22,008 bases of DNA from assembly GCA_030745255.1 (NCBI GenBank), contig JASLOY010000006.1:1-22008 (forward strand), given 5' to 3'. A program made the translations under genes and the position numbers. Below are positions 1-7,669 of this stretch, piece after piece. The notes under the pieces were generated by a model. The model worked only from the letters and a program-made list of their open reading frames with translations, was not told the DNA's origin and searched no databases. Every line of letters begins with the position of its first letter. Within the stretch, counting starts at the first letter, position 1. This stretch comes from Vicinamibacterales bacterium (GTDB taxonomy: Bacteria > Acidobacteriota > Vicinamibacteria > Vicinamibacterales > UBA8438).

Positions 1-1104
1 CTGCATAGTGGCGCGGCGGAAAACGGTGGCAGCGGTCCGGTTGATCCCGGCGCACACTTCTACCGCAGTCTGCAGCTCGACGAACACGGGAACCCGATCG
101 ACAAACGCAACGCCTGGATGACGCGGTCGGTCGCCTATGTGCGCCTCATCCCACCCGGGGCCGCCGACACCGTTCATTACCGATTGCAGATCCCCGAGGA
201 CGCCGGCGAGCGGATTTTTCTGCGGGCAAAGGTCAACTACCGCAAGTTCGCCTGGTGGTTCACCCAGTGGGCCTATGCCGGTGTGCGGGACCCCTCACAG
301 CCCGAGCCGCCGGTCACAGCTTCGTTTGACGACGGACGCTGGGTGTTCACCGGTGACACGTCGAATGTCTCCGGGCAGGTCAAGTCGATCCCCGACATCC
401 CGACGACAGTCATGGCGGAGGCGGACGCGTCTTTGATGGTGATTGATGCAGACGAGCCGCTGCCGGAGCTTGCACGACCGCTCGACGTAGCGCAGCGCGC
501 CCGCTGGAACGACTATGGCATCGGGCTCCTGCTGCAAGGGGACCTACGTGGCGCCGAGGCCGCCTTCAGAACCGTGATGGCGATTGACCCGAGCTATCCC
601 GACGGTCCGTTGAACGTGGCCCGGGCGCTGGTGCAGGAGGGAGACATCGACACGGCGATCCCGCTGCTCGAGCAGGCCCTGGCGCTCGAGCCGAACCTGG
701 CACGAGCTCATTTCTTTCTTGGATTGGGCCTGCGGACGCTTGGTCGTTACGACGAGGCGATGGAGCATCTGCGGGCGGCGCGCGAACAATATCCTCGCGA
801 CCGAGTCGTGCTCGGCCAGATCGGCCGAATCCAGTTCCTTGAACGGCAGTTCGACGAGGCGATCGCCACTTTCGAAACCGTGCTGCAGATCGATCCAGAG
901 GACCTTCAGGCACACTACAATCTGATGTTGTCTCATCAGGGAGCCGGAAACTCGGAGGCCGCGGCACGGGAGCGGACCCTGTACGAGCGATTCAAGACGG
1001 ACGAGTCGGCGCAGGCGATTACCGGGCCGTTTCGCCGGACCTCGCCGGAAGACAACAACGAGCGGCAACCGGTGCACGAACACAGGCAAGCACCCCCATC
1101 ATGA
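1..1104 (+). CDS. TPR-repeat protein of the CRTAC1-linked cytochrome/TPR type, C-terminal part (5' end outside window)
   Basis: The frame is open from base 1 with no stop, and the residues before the first ATG (118) are family-like (for example AHFYRSLQLDEHGNPIDKRN), so the gene begins upstream of the window. The visible part has a beta-rich segment (about window residues 20-150, containing AYVRLIPPGAADTVHYRL and VNYRKFAWW), then about five tetratricopeptide repeats (about residues 165-345) with the usual small/aromatic pattern, for example NDYGIGLLLQGDLRGAEAAF. As I remember the family, complete members in Acidobacteriota carry N-terminal multihaem cytochrome c motifs; no CXXCH is visible here, so that part is inference. 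It ends 13 bases before the CRTAC1 gene and is probably cotranscribed with it. A periplasmic or outer-membrane scaffold or electron-transfer role is likely but unproven. Confidence 0.85.
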   Translation: MHSGAAENGGSGPVDPGAHFYRSLQLDEHGNPIDKRNAWMTRSVAYVRLIPPGAADTVHYRLQIPEDAGERIFLRAKVNYRKFAWWFTQWAYAGVRDPSQPEPPVTASFDDGRWVFTGDTSNVSGQVKSIPDIPTTVMAEADASLMVIDADEPLPELARPLDVAQRARWNDYGIGLLLQGDLRGAEAAFRTVMAIDPSYPDGPLNVARALVQEGDIDTAIPLLEQALALEPNLARAHFFLGLGLRTLGRYDEAMEHLRAAREQYPRDRVVLGQIGRIQFLERQFDEAIATFETVLQIDPEDLQAHYNLMLSHQGAGNSEAAARERTLYERFKTDESAQAITGPFRRTSPEDNNERQPVHEHRQAPPS

Positions 1105-1117
1105 GACACGCACCACC

Positions 1118-2794
1118 ATGACACGTATCCTCCCACCGATCGGCGTCGCGAGCGCCTGTGTGGTCGCCCTCTCGGCCGCCACGCCTGTCGTGTTCACGGA
1201 TGTAACCGAGTCGGCGGGCATCCGGTTCACCCACACCAACGGCGCATTCGGGGCGAAGTACATGCCGGAGACCTTCGGTTCGGGTGCGCTCTGGCTCGAC
1301 GTCAATGCCGACGGGTGGCAAGACGTGCTGTTGGTCAATGGCACGTCCTGGCCCGAGCAAGACGCCACCGCTACGCACGCCTCGCTGTATCTGAACGACG
1401 GCGACGGGACCTTCACTGACGTCACGGACGACTCTGGTCTCGATATCCCGCTCTATGGCATGGGCGGCACCGCCGCCGATTTCGACAATGATGGCCATAT
1501 CGATGTGTATCTGACGGCGCTCGGACCCAACCGGCTGTTCAAAGGAATCGGCGACGGAACGTTCGTCGACGTCACCGAGGGGGCCGGAGTCGGCGACCCG
1601 GGCTTCTCGACCGGCGCCGTCTGGTTCGATTACGACAAGGACGGGGATCTGGACCTGTTCGTCGGCAACTACGTGGAGTGGTCCCCCGACACAGACCTCT
1701 TTTGTTCCCTCGTCGACGACACCAAGTCGTATTGCACACCCGAGTCCTACCAAGGGCAGAGCCCGACGCTCTTTCGAAACCGTGGCGATCAGACGTTCGA
1801 GGATGTGACGACCGCCGCCGGGTTGCGCGTGCCTTCGGCCAAAGCGCTCGGTGTCGCGATGCTCGACGTCGATGGCGACGACTGGATGGATCTGTTCGTG
1901 ACCAACGACACCCAACCCGATCAACTATTTCGGAACCAGGGCGACGGCACCTTCGAGGACATCGGCGTGCTCGCCGGTGTGGCGTTCAGCGACACAGGCG
2001 TGGCACGGGCGGGCATGGGGGTGGACGCGGTCGACTATGACGGGTCAGGACGGCCGGACCTCATCATCGGCAATTTCTCGACCGAGATGATGGCCCTCTA
2101 TCACAACGAGGGAAACGGGCTGTTCATCGACGAGGCGCCACGGTCCGAGATCGGCCGCGCAACGCTGCTAACCTTGACGTTCGGCTGTTTCTTCTTCGAC
2201 TTCGATCTCGACGGCTGGCCGGACATCTTCGCCGCAAACGGGCATGTCGCCGATGATGTCGAGCGCGTGCAGTCCCGGGTCACCTACGCACAGCGCCCGC
2301 AGCTGTTCCACAATCTCGGGCAGGGCCGGTTCGAAGAGATCGTTGTCACCGATGGAAGCGCACTTGACACCCCGATGGTGGGACGCGGCGCCGCCTACGC
2401 CGATGCCGACAACGACGGTGACCTCGACGTGCTCGTCACCGCCAACAATGGCGCGGCCAGACTCTTGCGAAATGACGGGGGCAACGCCAACCACGTCGTC
2501 CGTATCCGCACCGTTGGCGCCGCCTCGAACCGCGACGGGATCGGCGCCAGGGTGGAGGTGACGGCGGGCGGTGACACCCGGTGGCAAATGGTCAAGACGG
2601 GCTCGAGCTATTTGTCGCAGAGCGAGCTGGCGCTGACGTTTGGACTCGGAGACGCAACCTCAGTCACCGCGGTGCGTGTCGCCTGGCCAAGCGGCCAGGT
2701 GGACACGATCGACGCCCTGGACGCCGACCAGGTGATTACTATCGAAGAAGGCACCGGTCTCATCGACGCCGCACCGATCGCTAGGCGGAGATGA
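1118..2794 (+). CDS. CRTAC1-family secreted beta-propeller (FG-GAP/VCBS repeats plus ASPIC/UnbV domain)
   Basis: This 558-residue protein starts with a signal-peptide-like stretch (MTRILPPIGVASACVVALSA). Seven Ca2+-binding-type FG-GAP/VCBS motifs follow: DVNADGWQDVL, DFDNDGHIDVYL, DYDKDGDLDLFV, DVDGDDWMDLFV, DYDGSGRPDLII, DFDLDGWPDIFA and DADNDGDLDVLV. Seven motifs fit a seven-bladed propeller resembling integrin-alpha. The last ~100 residues form an ASPIC/UnbV domain (NHVVRIRTVG, GARVEVTAGG, VRVAWPSGQVDTI). ATG 1118 is chosen because the ATG at 1101 runs into a stop after six codons. Such proteins are exported and bind Ca2+; their molecular role is not established. It sits between the TPR gene and the Sel1 gene, with gaps of 13 and 3 bases. 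The UnbV name comes from enediyne gene clusters, but no polyketide synthase is present here. Confidence 0.93.
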   Translation: MTRILPPIGVASACVVALSAATPVVFTDVTESAGIRFTHTNGAFGAKYMPETFGSGALWLDVNADGWQDVLLVNGTSWPEQDATATHASLYLNDGDGTFTDVTDDSGLDIPLYGMGGTAADFDNDGHIDVYLTALGPNRLFKGIGDGTFVDVTEGAGVGDPGFSTGAVWFDYDKDGDLDLFVGNYVEWSPDTDLFCSLVDDTKSYCTPESYQGQSPTLFRNRGDQTFEDVTTAAGLRVPSAKALGVAMLDVDGDDWMDLFVTNDTQPDQLFRNQGDGTFEDIGVLAGVAFSDTGVARAGMGVDAVDYDGSGRPDLIIGNFSTEMMALYHNEGNGLFIDEAPRSEIGRATLLTLTFGCFFFDFDLDGWPDIFAANGHVADDVERVQSRVTYAQRPQLFHNLGQGRFEEIVVTDGSALDTPMVGRGAAYADADNDGDLDVLVTANNGAARLLRNDGGNANHVVRIRTVGAASNRDGIGARVEVTAGGDTRWQMVKTGSSYLSQSELALTFGLGDATSVTAVRVAWPSGQVDTIDALDADQVITIEEGTGLIDAAPIARRR

Positions 2795-2797
2795 CAG

Positions 2798-4015
2798 ATG
2801 CGCGCCCGCCACGCACACCGCCTGTTGGTGGCGGTTGTCACCCTGACCCTGTCGCCCCTCACGACCCCGGTCCACGCGCAGCGCGATATCGGCGAGCTCT
2901 TGTCGCGTGCCGAGCAGGGAGATGCAGCCGCGCAGTTCAATCTCGCGCGCCTGTATGTCACCGGCACCGGAGTCGTGCAGGATGATGCCGAAGCGGTCAG
3001 ATGGTATCGCCTGGCCGCAGACCAGGGACACGCCGGCGCGCAACACAACCTGGGGTTGAAGTACGACACCGGTACGGGCGTTCCCGAGGACGATGCGGAG
3101 GCCGTGCGATGGTATCGGCTGGCAGCCGACCATGGCCACTGGGAGGCACAGTTCCGACTCGGCAGTATGTACGCCAATGGCACGGGCGTGTCTCGAGATG
3201 AAGCCGAAGCGGTGCGTTGGTATCACCTGGCGGCGGCGCAGGGCCACGCCGAAGCCCAGTTCAACCTCGGCCAGATGTACTTCAACGGTCGTGGTCTGCG
3301 CCAGGACCGCCGAGAAGCGGCGCACTGGGTCCGCCTGGCGGCGGCGCAAGGCAACACAACGGCGCAGGTGACCCTGGCGAGCATGTATGAGACCGGCTCG
3401 GGTGTCTCGCAGGATTATGCCCTGGCGGCCCGGTGGTATCGGCTCGCGGCGGTACAGGGCGACCCATCGGCCCAAGTCACGCTCGGGTATCTCTACGACA
3501 ACGGCACCGGCGTCCCCGAAGATGACACCGAGGCAATCGGCTGGATTCGCCTGGCGGCCGACCAGGGGTATGCAGAAGCGCAGTTTGCCCTGGGCAACAT
3601 GTACTTCAACGGCCGGGCCGTCCCGCTGGATGTGGCCGAGGCACTCAGATGGATGCGCCTGGCGGCCGACCAGGGGTATGTTCGGGCGCAGTTCAACCTC
3701 GGGATGAGCTACGACACCGGCACCGGAGTTCCGCAGGACTCGGCCGAGGCGGCTCGCTGGTTCCGACTCGCGGCCGATCAGGGAGACGCCGCCTCGCAGC
3801 AAAACCTCGGGGTGATGTACGCAAACGGCCAGGGTGTACCGCGAGACTTCATTGCGGCGCACATGTGGCTCTCTCTGGCCGCGGCCCAGACAACCGGCGC
3901 GGCGCGATCCAGTGTGATCGAGGGGCGCGAGGTGGTCGCGCAGCAACTGACGCGCGACCAGATCGCCGAGGCCGAACGACGGGCAGCCGCGTGGACCCCG
4001 GTGCCTGAACCGTGA
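2798..4015 (+). CDS. Secreted Sel1-like repeat protein
   Basis: This 405-residue protein has a signal peptide (about residues 1-27, ending VHA-Q) followed by nine consecutive 36-residue Sel1-like repeats covering about residues 36-360. The repeat core is AQFNLGxMYxNGxGVxxDxxEAxRWxRLAADQG. The C-terminal tail after the last repeat (about 360-405) is helical and charged. ATG 2798 lies 3 bases after the CRTAC1 stop, so translation is probably coupled. Sel1 solenoids mediate protein-protein contacts; secreted versions often act as adaptors for envelope complexes. The repeats here lack the paired cysteines of Hcp-type proteins, unlike the SLR segment at the far end of this window. The gene's internal DNA repetitiveness reflects the protein repeats. 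No catalytic domain is visible. It is probably the last gene of the three-gene operon, because the next gene has its own 186-base leader. Confidence 0.9.
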   Translation: MRARHAHRLLVAVVTLTLSPLTTPVHAQRDIGELLSRAEQGDAAAQFNLARLYVTGTGVVQDDAEAVRWYRLAADQGHAGAQHNLGLKYDTGTGVPEDDAEAVRWYRLAADHGHWEAQFRLGSMYANGTGVSRDEAEAVRWYHLAAAQGHAEAQFNLGQMYFNGRGLRQDRREAAHWVRLAAAQGNTTAQVTLASMYETGSGVSQDYALAARWYRLAAVQGDPSAQVTLGYLYDNGTGVPEDDTEAIGWIRLAADQGYAEAQFALGNMYFNGRAVPLDVAEALRWMRLAADQGYVRAQFNLGMSYDTGTGVPQDSAEAARWFRLAADQGDAASQQNLGVMYANGQGVPRDFIAAHMWLSLAAAQTTGAARSSVIEGREVVAQQLTRDQIAEAERRAAAWTPVPEP

Positions 4016-4046
4016 ATGATCGCCGCAGCATGACGGCACATGTCCC

Positions 4047-4075
4047 TTGCATAGCAGCACCCCTTTTGGTCTACT
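4047..4075 (+). promoter_or_regulatory. Candidate promoter for the downstream secreted protein and amidohydrolase
   Basis: TTGCAT (4047-4052) and TCTACT (4070-4075) are 17 bases apart, and the -10 element has an upstream TG (extended -10). Both hexamers are imperfect, and the leader to ATG 4202 would be about 120 bases. This is a weak candidate, supported mainly by its place in the only sizeable gap upstream of this gene. Confidence 0.3.
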
Positions 4076-4201
4076 GTTCCGGTACCGAGGGGGTCTGAAG
4101 CGTATTTGGCACGAGGGAGCCGCGTGCATGGGTTCTCCCCGGCTAGGCGTGTGATCGGGACCGGCGCAGAGGACGCGTCGCCGACCACTGGAGGCGTACA
4201 G

Positions 4202-5215
4202 ATGCTACAGATGCTAAAGAGATCCGTCACGGCGTTGTTCACGTTAGCCGTGGTCCTGTCGCTCGCGCCGGCCGAGGCCGTGGCGCAATCCGGGGACCGC
4301 ACGATGCCAATGCGCACACCGGACGGGTACCCAGACGTCTCCGGCATCTTCACCTTCCGCACCCTGACGCCGTTTCAGCGCCCGCAGCAATTCGAGGGGC
4401 TAGAGACCCTGAGTGCCGAAGAAGCTGCTGCGTTTGAAGCCTCGGAACGAACTCGCTTGAATCGCGACCTCTTCGACCCCGAGGCGGGCGCACGGAGCGC
4501 CGGCTACCAACCCCGCGCCGAAGGCGGCGTGCTGTCGTACAACGAGTTCTGGTACGAGCGTGGCGTCGACCTGACCGACGACAAACGAACGTCCCTCATC
4601 ATCGATCCGCCGGATGGACGGCTGCCACCGCGCGTCGCGAGACCTGGAAGGGGCGGCGGTGGCCGACGCGGCGGCGGTGATGCCGCGAGTCGTTATGTGT
4701 CGCACGAGGTTCGCAGCTTGATGGACCGCTGCATCATGGGCTTCAACTCCGGGCCACCGATGAGCTCTGGCGCCTATAACAACAATGTGATGATCTTCCA
4801 GACGGCCGATCACGTTGTCATCCTCAACGAAATGGTGCACAACGCGCGAGTCATCCCCCTCGACGACACCGCGAAGCCTGCGTTCAAGCAGTTCGCCGGG
4901 TTCTCCCGGGCCCACTATGAGGGCGACACCCTGGTCGTCGAGACGACCAATTTCCGCGGCGGAGAAAGCCGCGGCACGAGCCCCAACAAGCACCTCGTCG
5001 AGCGCTTCACGCGGATCAATGCCGACCGGGTCGCCTACGAGTACACCGTCACCGACCCGACGGTATATACGGCGCCCTACACCGTCATGATGCCGTTCCG
5101 CCGCACCGACGGACCACTGTTCGAATACGCCTGTCACGAAGGCAACATCGGCTTGTACGGCATTCTCGCCGGCGCGCGTGAGTTGGAGCGGCAGGGTCGC
5201 GAGCTCCGTCGCTGA
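4202..5215 (+). CDS. Secreted protein of unknown function, Acidobacteriota-type paralogous family (copy 1)
   Basis: I do not recognise a function. The start is ATG 4202, preceded by GGAGG at 4190-4194 (7-base spacing); the frame also extends upstream to a TTG at 4106, but that extension has no ribosome site and would bury the signal peptide. The protein has 337 residues with a signal peptide (about 1-27, cleavage near AVA-Q). Next comes the motif MPMRTPDGYPDVSG, typical of a family that I recall as common in Acidobacteriota genomes next to amidohydrolases and PQQ dehydrogenases. A Gly/Arg-rich loop lies mid-protein (GRGGGGRRGGG). The C-terminal ~100 residues hold the conserved words EGDTLVVETTNF, VERFTRI, DPTVYTAP and FEYACHE. 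A second member lies at the right end of the window. The amidohydrolase follows on the same strand after 141 bases, suggesting a shared substrate or process. Confidence 0.85.
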   Translation: MLQMLKRSVTALFTLAVVLSLAPAEAVAQSGDRTMPMRTPDGYPDVSGIFTFRTLTPFQRPQQFEGLETLSAEEAAAFEASERTRLNRDLFDPEAGARSAGYQPRAEGGVLSYNEFWYERGVDLTDDKRTSLIIDPPDGRLPPRVARPGRGGGGRRGGGDAASRYVSHEVRSLMDRCIMGFNSGPPMSSGAYNNNVMIFQTADHVVILNEMVHNARVIPLDDTAKPAFKQFAGFSRAHYEGDTLVVETTNFRGGESRGTSPNKHLVERFTRINADRVAYEYTVTDPTVYTAPYTVMMPFRRTDGPLFEYACHEGNIGLYGILAGARELERQGRELRR

Positions 5216-5356
5216 TGTGAGGGACCGGACCAGCCGAACGGTTGTTCAGCGGGCTGACACCGCGGCGCGCCGCATGTGTCGGCCCGTTGTCTATCTGCGC
5301 GGCATCAGCTCGAGTCCAGTTTGTTTGGTAGCCCAACCGCCTCCTGGAGACGTCAC

Positions 5357-6658
5357 ATGCACCGACTGAAGAATCTTCCGCGTCCGGCAGTCTCGGTCGC
5401 CGCGCTAATGGCGCTCGGCCTGCCCTTCGTCGCCGCGTGTGCCGCGCCCGAGCCCGAATCGACTCCGGTCGCGAGCACCGCCATCGCCTATGAGGGAGCA
5501 CGCGTCATCGTAGGCAACGGCGACGTCATCGAGAACGCCACCATCGTCGTCGACAACGCGAATCTCGTTGCGGTTGGTGGCACCGAGGCGGTGGAGGTCC
5601 CGGCCGGCGCCGCCCGCGTCGACCTGGCCGGACGCACCGTGATGCCGGCGATCATCGACACCCACGTGCATCTCAGAAGCGAGAACCGTGAGGAGCTCGT
5701 CGAGGATCTACAGCGAAAGGCCTACTACGGTGTCGGCGCCGTGCTGAGCCTTGGCCGCGGGATCGGTGACGTCGCGTACCAGGTGCGCGACAACATGGTC
5801 CCGAACGCGGCGCGCTATCTGACCGTGGGACGCGGCATCACGGCACCGGAACCGGGCCGCACCGAGGTGCCCTACTGGATCACGACGGAGGAGGAAGCGC
5901 GATCGGCGGTCCAGGAGCTGGCTCCCGAGAACAACGGCATCGTCAAGATCTGGGTCGACGACCGCGGCGGCCAGTTCGACAAGCTGAGTCCGGAGCTCTA
6001 CGGCCCGGTCATCGACGAAGCACACCAGCACGGCCTCCGGGTCACAGCCCACGTCTTCACGCTCGAGGACGCGAAGGGGCTGCTGGCGGCCGGCCTCGAC
6101 GCCTTCGCGCACGGCATCCGCGACATGGACGTCGACGAGGAAGTCGTCGCGATGTTCCGCGAGCGCCCCGACGTCGTGCTGGTGCCGAACCTGCCCGGCT
6201 CAGGGGTCGCGGCTGACCTCAGCTGGCTGAGCGGCACGATTCCGCCCGATCAGCTCGCGCAGATGCAGGAGCGCTCAGTGGACCGCCCGGCCGCCCAGGA
6301 GGCGTTCGGCATTCAGGCGCGCAATCTGGCCCGGCTGCACGCCGAAGGCGTGACGATTGGCTTCGGGACCGACGGCGGTGCCGGCTGGAGCCCCCATGCC
6401 GAGATGGAGGACATGGTTCTGGCTGGCATGCCGGCGGCCGATGTCCTGGTCGCGGCGACGCAGAATTCAGCCGCGCTGCTGGACCTGGACGACATGGGCA
6501 CGCTGGAAGCCGGCAAGAGCGCCGATTTCGTCGTGCTCGAGGCGAACCCGATCGACGACATCACCAACACGCGGCGCATCGTCGACGTCTATCTGCGTGG
6601 TGACAGGGTCGACCGCGAAACGCTGAGCGCCGGCTGGGTGGGTGGAGCCACGCCATAG
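5357..6658 (+). CDS. Lipoprotein metal-dependent amidohydrolase (imidazolonepropionase-like)
   Basis: ATG 5357 is chosen over the further upstream in-frame start at 5276 because GGAG at 5346-5349 sits 7 bases before it and it gives a clean lipoprotein signal with lipobox VAAC. The 433-residue product has the amidohydrolase-superfamily layout. A small N-terminal beta domain (about 40-95) leads into the first metal motif DTHVH (H103, H105). Further candidate ligands are K197 (in GIVKIWV, in the position of a carboxylated lysine), H232 (VTAHVF), H252 (FAHGIRD) and D339 (FGTDGG). The C-terminal composite domain contains LEAGKSADFVVLEANP. It should hydrolyse a C-N bond of a cyclic amide or similar substrate on the periplasmic side of a membrane; the substrate cannot be read from sequence. 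It follows the unknown secreted gene on the same strand. Confidence 0.9.
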   Translation: MHRLKNLPRPAVSVAALMALGLPFVAACAAPEPESTPVASTAIAYEGARVIVGNGDVIENATIVVDNANLVAVGGTEAVEVPAGAARVDLAGRTVMPAIIDTHVHLRSENREELVEDLQRKAYYGVGAVLSLGRGIGDVAYQVRDNMVPNAARYLTVGRGITAPEPGRTEVPYWITTEEEARSAVQELAPENNGIVKIWVDDRGGQFDKLSPELYGPVIDEAHQHGLRVTAHVFTLEDAKGLLAAGLDAFAHGIRDMDVDEEVVAMFRERPDVVLVPNLPGSGVAADLSWLSGTIPPDQLAQMQERSVDRPAAQEAFGIQARNLARLHAEGVTIGFGTDGGAGWSPHAEMEDMVLAGMPAADVLVAATQNSAALLDLDDMGTLEAGKSADFVVLEANPIDDITNTRRIVDVYLRGDRVDRETLSAGWVGGATP

Positions 6659-6700
6659 ACCCCATCACCGCCTCGCACGGACAGCTACGCCGAACGGCGC

Positions 6701-6724
6701 CAGGCGCCCGCCCGCGGGCGCCTG
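6701..6724. terminator. Perfect GC inverted repeat between convergent genes
   Basis: Bases 6701-6711 (CAGGCGCCCGC) and 6714-6724 are exact reverse complements, an 11-bp stem with a nominal 2-base loop (10 bp with a 4-base loop is more realistic). It lies between the ends of the convergent amidohydrolase and VOC genes, so it could stop transcription from both sides. No T-run follows on either strand, so it is not a textbook intrinsic terminator. Confidence 0.5.
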
Positions 6725-6746
6725 ACGTCCGCGGCCGTCAGCCTGC

Positions 6747-7547
6747 CTAATACCGGTCGAGACCCTCGGTCAGCTCGATATAGGTGCCCGCCGGGTCGGT
6801 GAGGAAGGCAATCTTCAGCTCGATGCTGTCGATCTCGCGATACTCCACGTCGAACTCGATCCCCTTCGCCTTGAGCTGCTCACAAAACGCCTCGAGGTCG
6901 TCGAGCTCGAACCCGATGTGGTCGATCGCCCGGCCCTGACTGGGCACGTACTCACCCTGCGTATTTCCAAAGCTCATGTTCATTCCGGGCACGTTGGTCG
7001 TCGTCTCGATACGACCGCGCGGACGCTTCTCGAGCCCGAACACGTCGACATACCAGTCGAGCAGGGACTCGAACTCGGGCGTGAAGAAGTGGACGTGATA
7101 GCCGACGACCTCTTGCGGCAGCATCTGGTCTTCCTGCAATTCGACCCGCACGCCGTCAGGCAGAGTCACGTAGGCGTTGTGCTGCCCCTCGGCCCCGGTG
7201 AACTCGGAGTCGACAGTGTAGCCGGCCGCCTTCCACTTCTCGAGCCACTTGCCGGTGTCGCGCACCTTCACGCCGAAGTGGTCCATGACCGACCCCTGCG
7301 ACGGACCGGTAGGCTCCCGCTCGGTGAACACGATCACCGTCCCCGCCATTCGCACCGCGCGCAGAGGCCCTTTCTGCGTGGCCACGCCGCCGAAATGCTC
7401 GACCCAGATCTGGGTATGCAGGTCGACATCGGTGACGTTCAGATGCACGTGCCCGTAGGTCAGCCCGGCCTCGTTGGGCACCGCGAGCTGAGCATTGGCC
7501 GGTGAGACGATCAACGACAGGGCAACGGCGGTCAGTAACAGCCTCAT
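6747..7547 (-). CDS. Secreted two-module VOC (glyoxalase/dioxygenase-fold) protein
   Basis: Start ATG at 7547 is preceded on the minus strand by a strong GGAGGAGG site 7 bases away. The longer open frame up to 7826 overlaps the divergent gene and is rejected. The 266-residue product has a signal peptide (about 1-19, cleavage ANA-Q), so it should be periplasmic, whereas most VOC enzymes are cytoplasmic. Two VOC modules follow (about 30-138 and 148-262). Each has a candidate metal triad: H33, H90, E136 and H151, H210, E258. The first spacing (57, 46) equals that of FosA (His7, His64, Glu110 as I recall), which reflects the shared fold, not a shared reaction. Closing motifs are DGVRVELQED and PAGTYIELTEG. 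The substrate is unknown; dioxygenase, lyase or isomerase chemistry is possible. It is divergent from the NHL/PQQ pair. Confidence 0.9.
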   Translation of the reverse strand: MRLLLTAVALSLIVSPANAQLAVPNEAGLTYGHVHLNVTDVDLHTQIWVEHFGGVATQKGPLRAVRMAGTVIVFTEREPTGPSQGSVMDHFGVKVRDTGKWLEKWKAAGYTVDSEFTGAEGQHNAYVTLPDGVRVELQEDQMLPQEVVGYHVHFFTPEFESLLDWYVDVFGLEKRPRGRIETTTNVPGMNMSFGNTQGEYVPSQGRAIDHIGFELDDLEAFCEQLKAKGIEFDVEYREIDSIELKIAFLTDPAGTYIELTEGLDRY

Positions 7548-7639
7548 GATTCGGTCCTCCTCCGTGGCCAGCGCCGCGGATCGTTCGTCACGATGGGTAA
7601 GGCCCTTCTGGGCCACCGATCGTCTACCTCGGTTCCGCG

Positions 7640-7667
7640 ATTGTAGTGTATCGTGCCACGAATACAA
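7640..7667 (-). promoter_or_regulatory. Candidate promoter of the VOC gene with overlapping inverted repeat
   Basis: On the minus strand TTGTAT (7662-7667) and TACAAT (7640-7645, five of six consensus bases) are 16 bases apart, upstream of the VOC start at 7547. An imperfect inverted repeat, TGTATCGT (7647-7654) against ACGAATACA (7658-7666), lies between the two elements and could be an operator. A short hairpin, GGCCC-TTCT-GGGCC (7601-7614), falls in the predicted leader. The divergent NHL gene starts at 7670, so any shared regulator would act on both. Confidence 0.4.
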
Positions 7668-7669
7668 CG

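Noticed and set aside
1118..2794. Enediyne biosynthesis cluster suggested by UnbV- and UnbU-like proteins
   Set aside because: No polyketide synthase or tailoring genes occur, and the two genes are about 16 kb apart in different operons.
2930..3880. Regularly spaced DNA repeats suggesting a CRISPR or tandem array
   Set aside because: The period is 108 bases, equal to 36 codons, and it is explained by Sel1 protein repeats.
2660..4129. 489-residue minus-strand open frame opposite the Sel1 gene
   Set aside because: It mirrors the periodic Sel1 repeats of the plus strand; the product is low-complexity and matches no family.
4106..4201. TTG-started extension of the secreted unknown protein
   Set aside because: There is no ribosome site, and a perfect GGAGG and signal peptide belong to ATG 4202.
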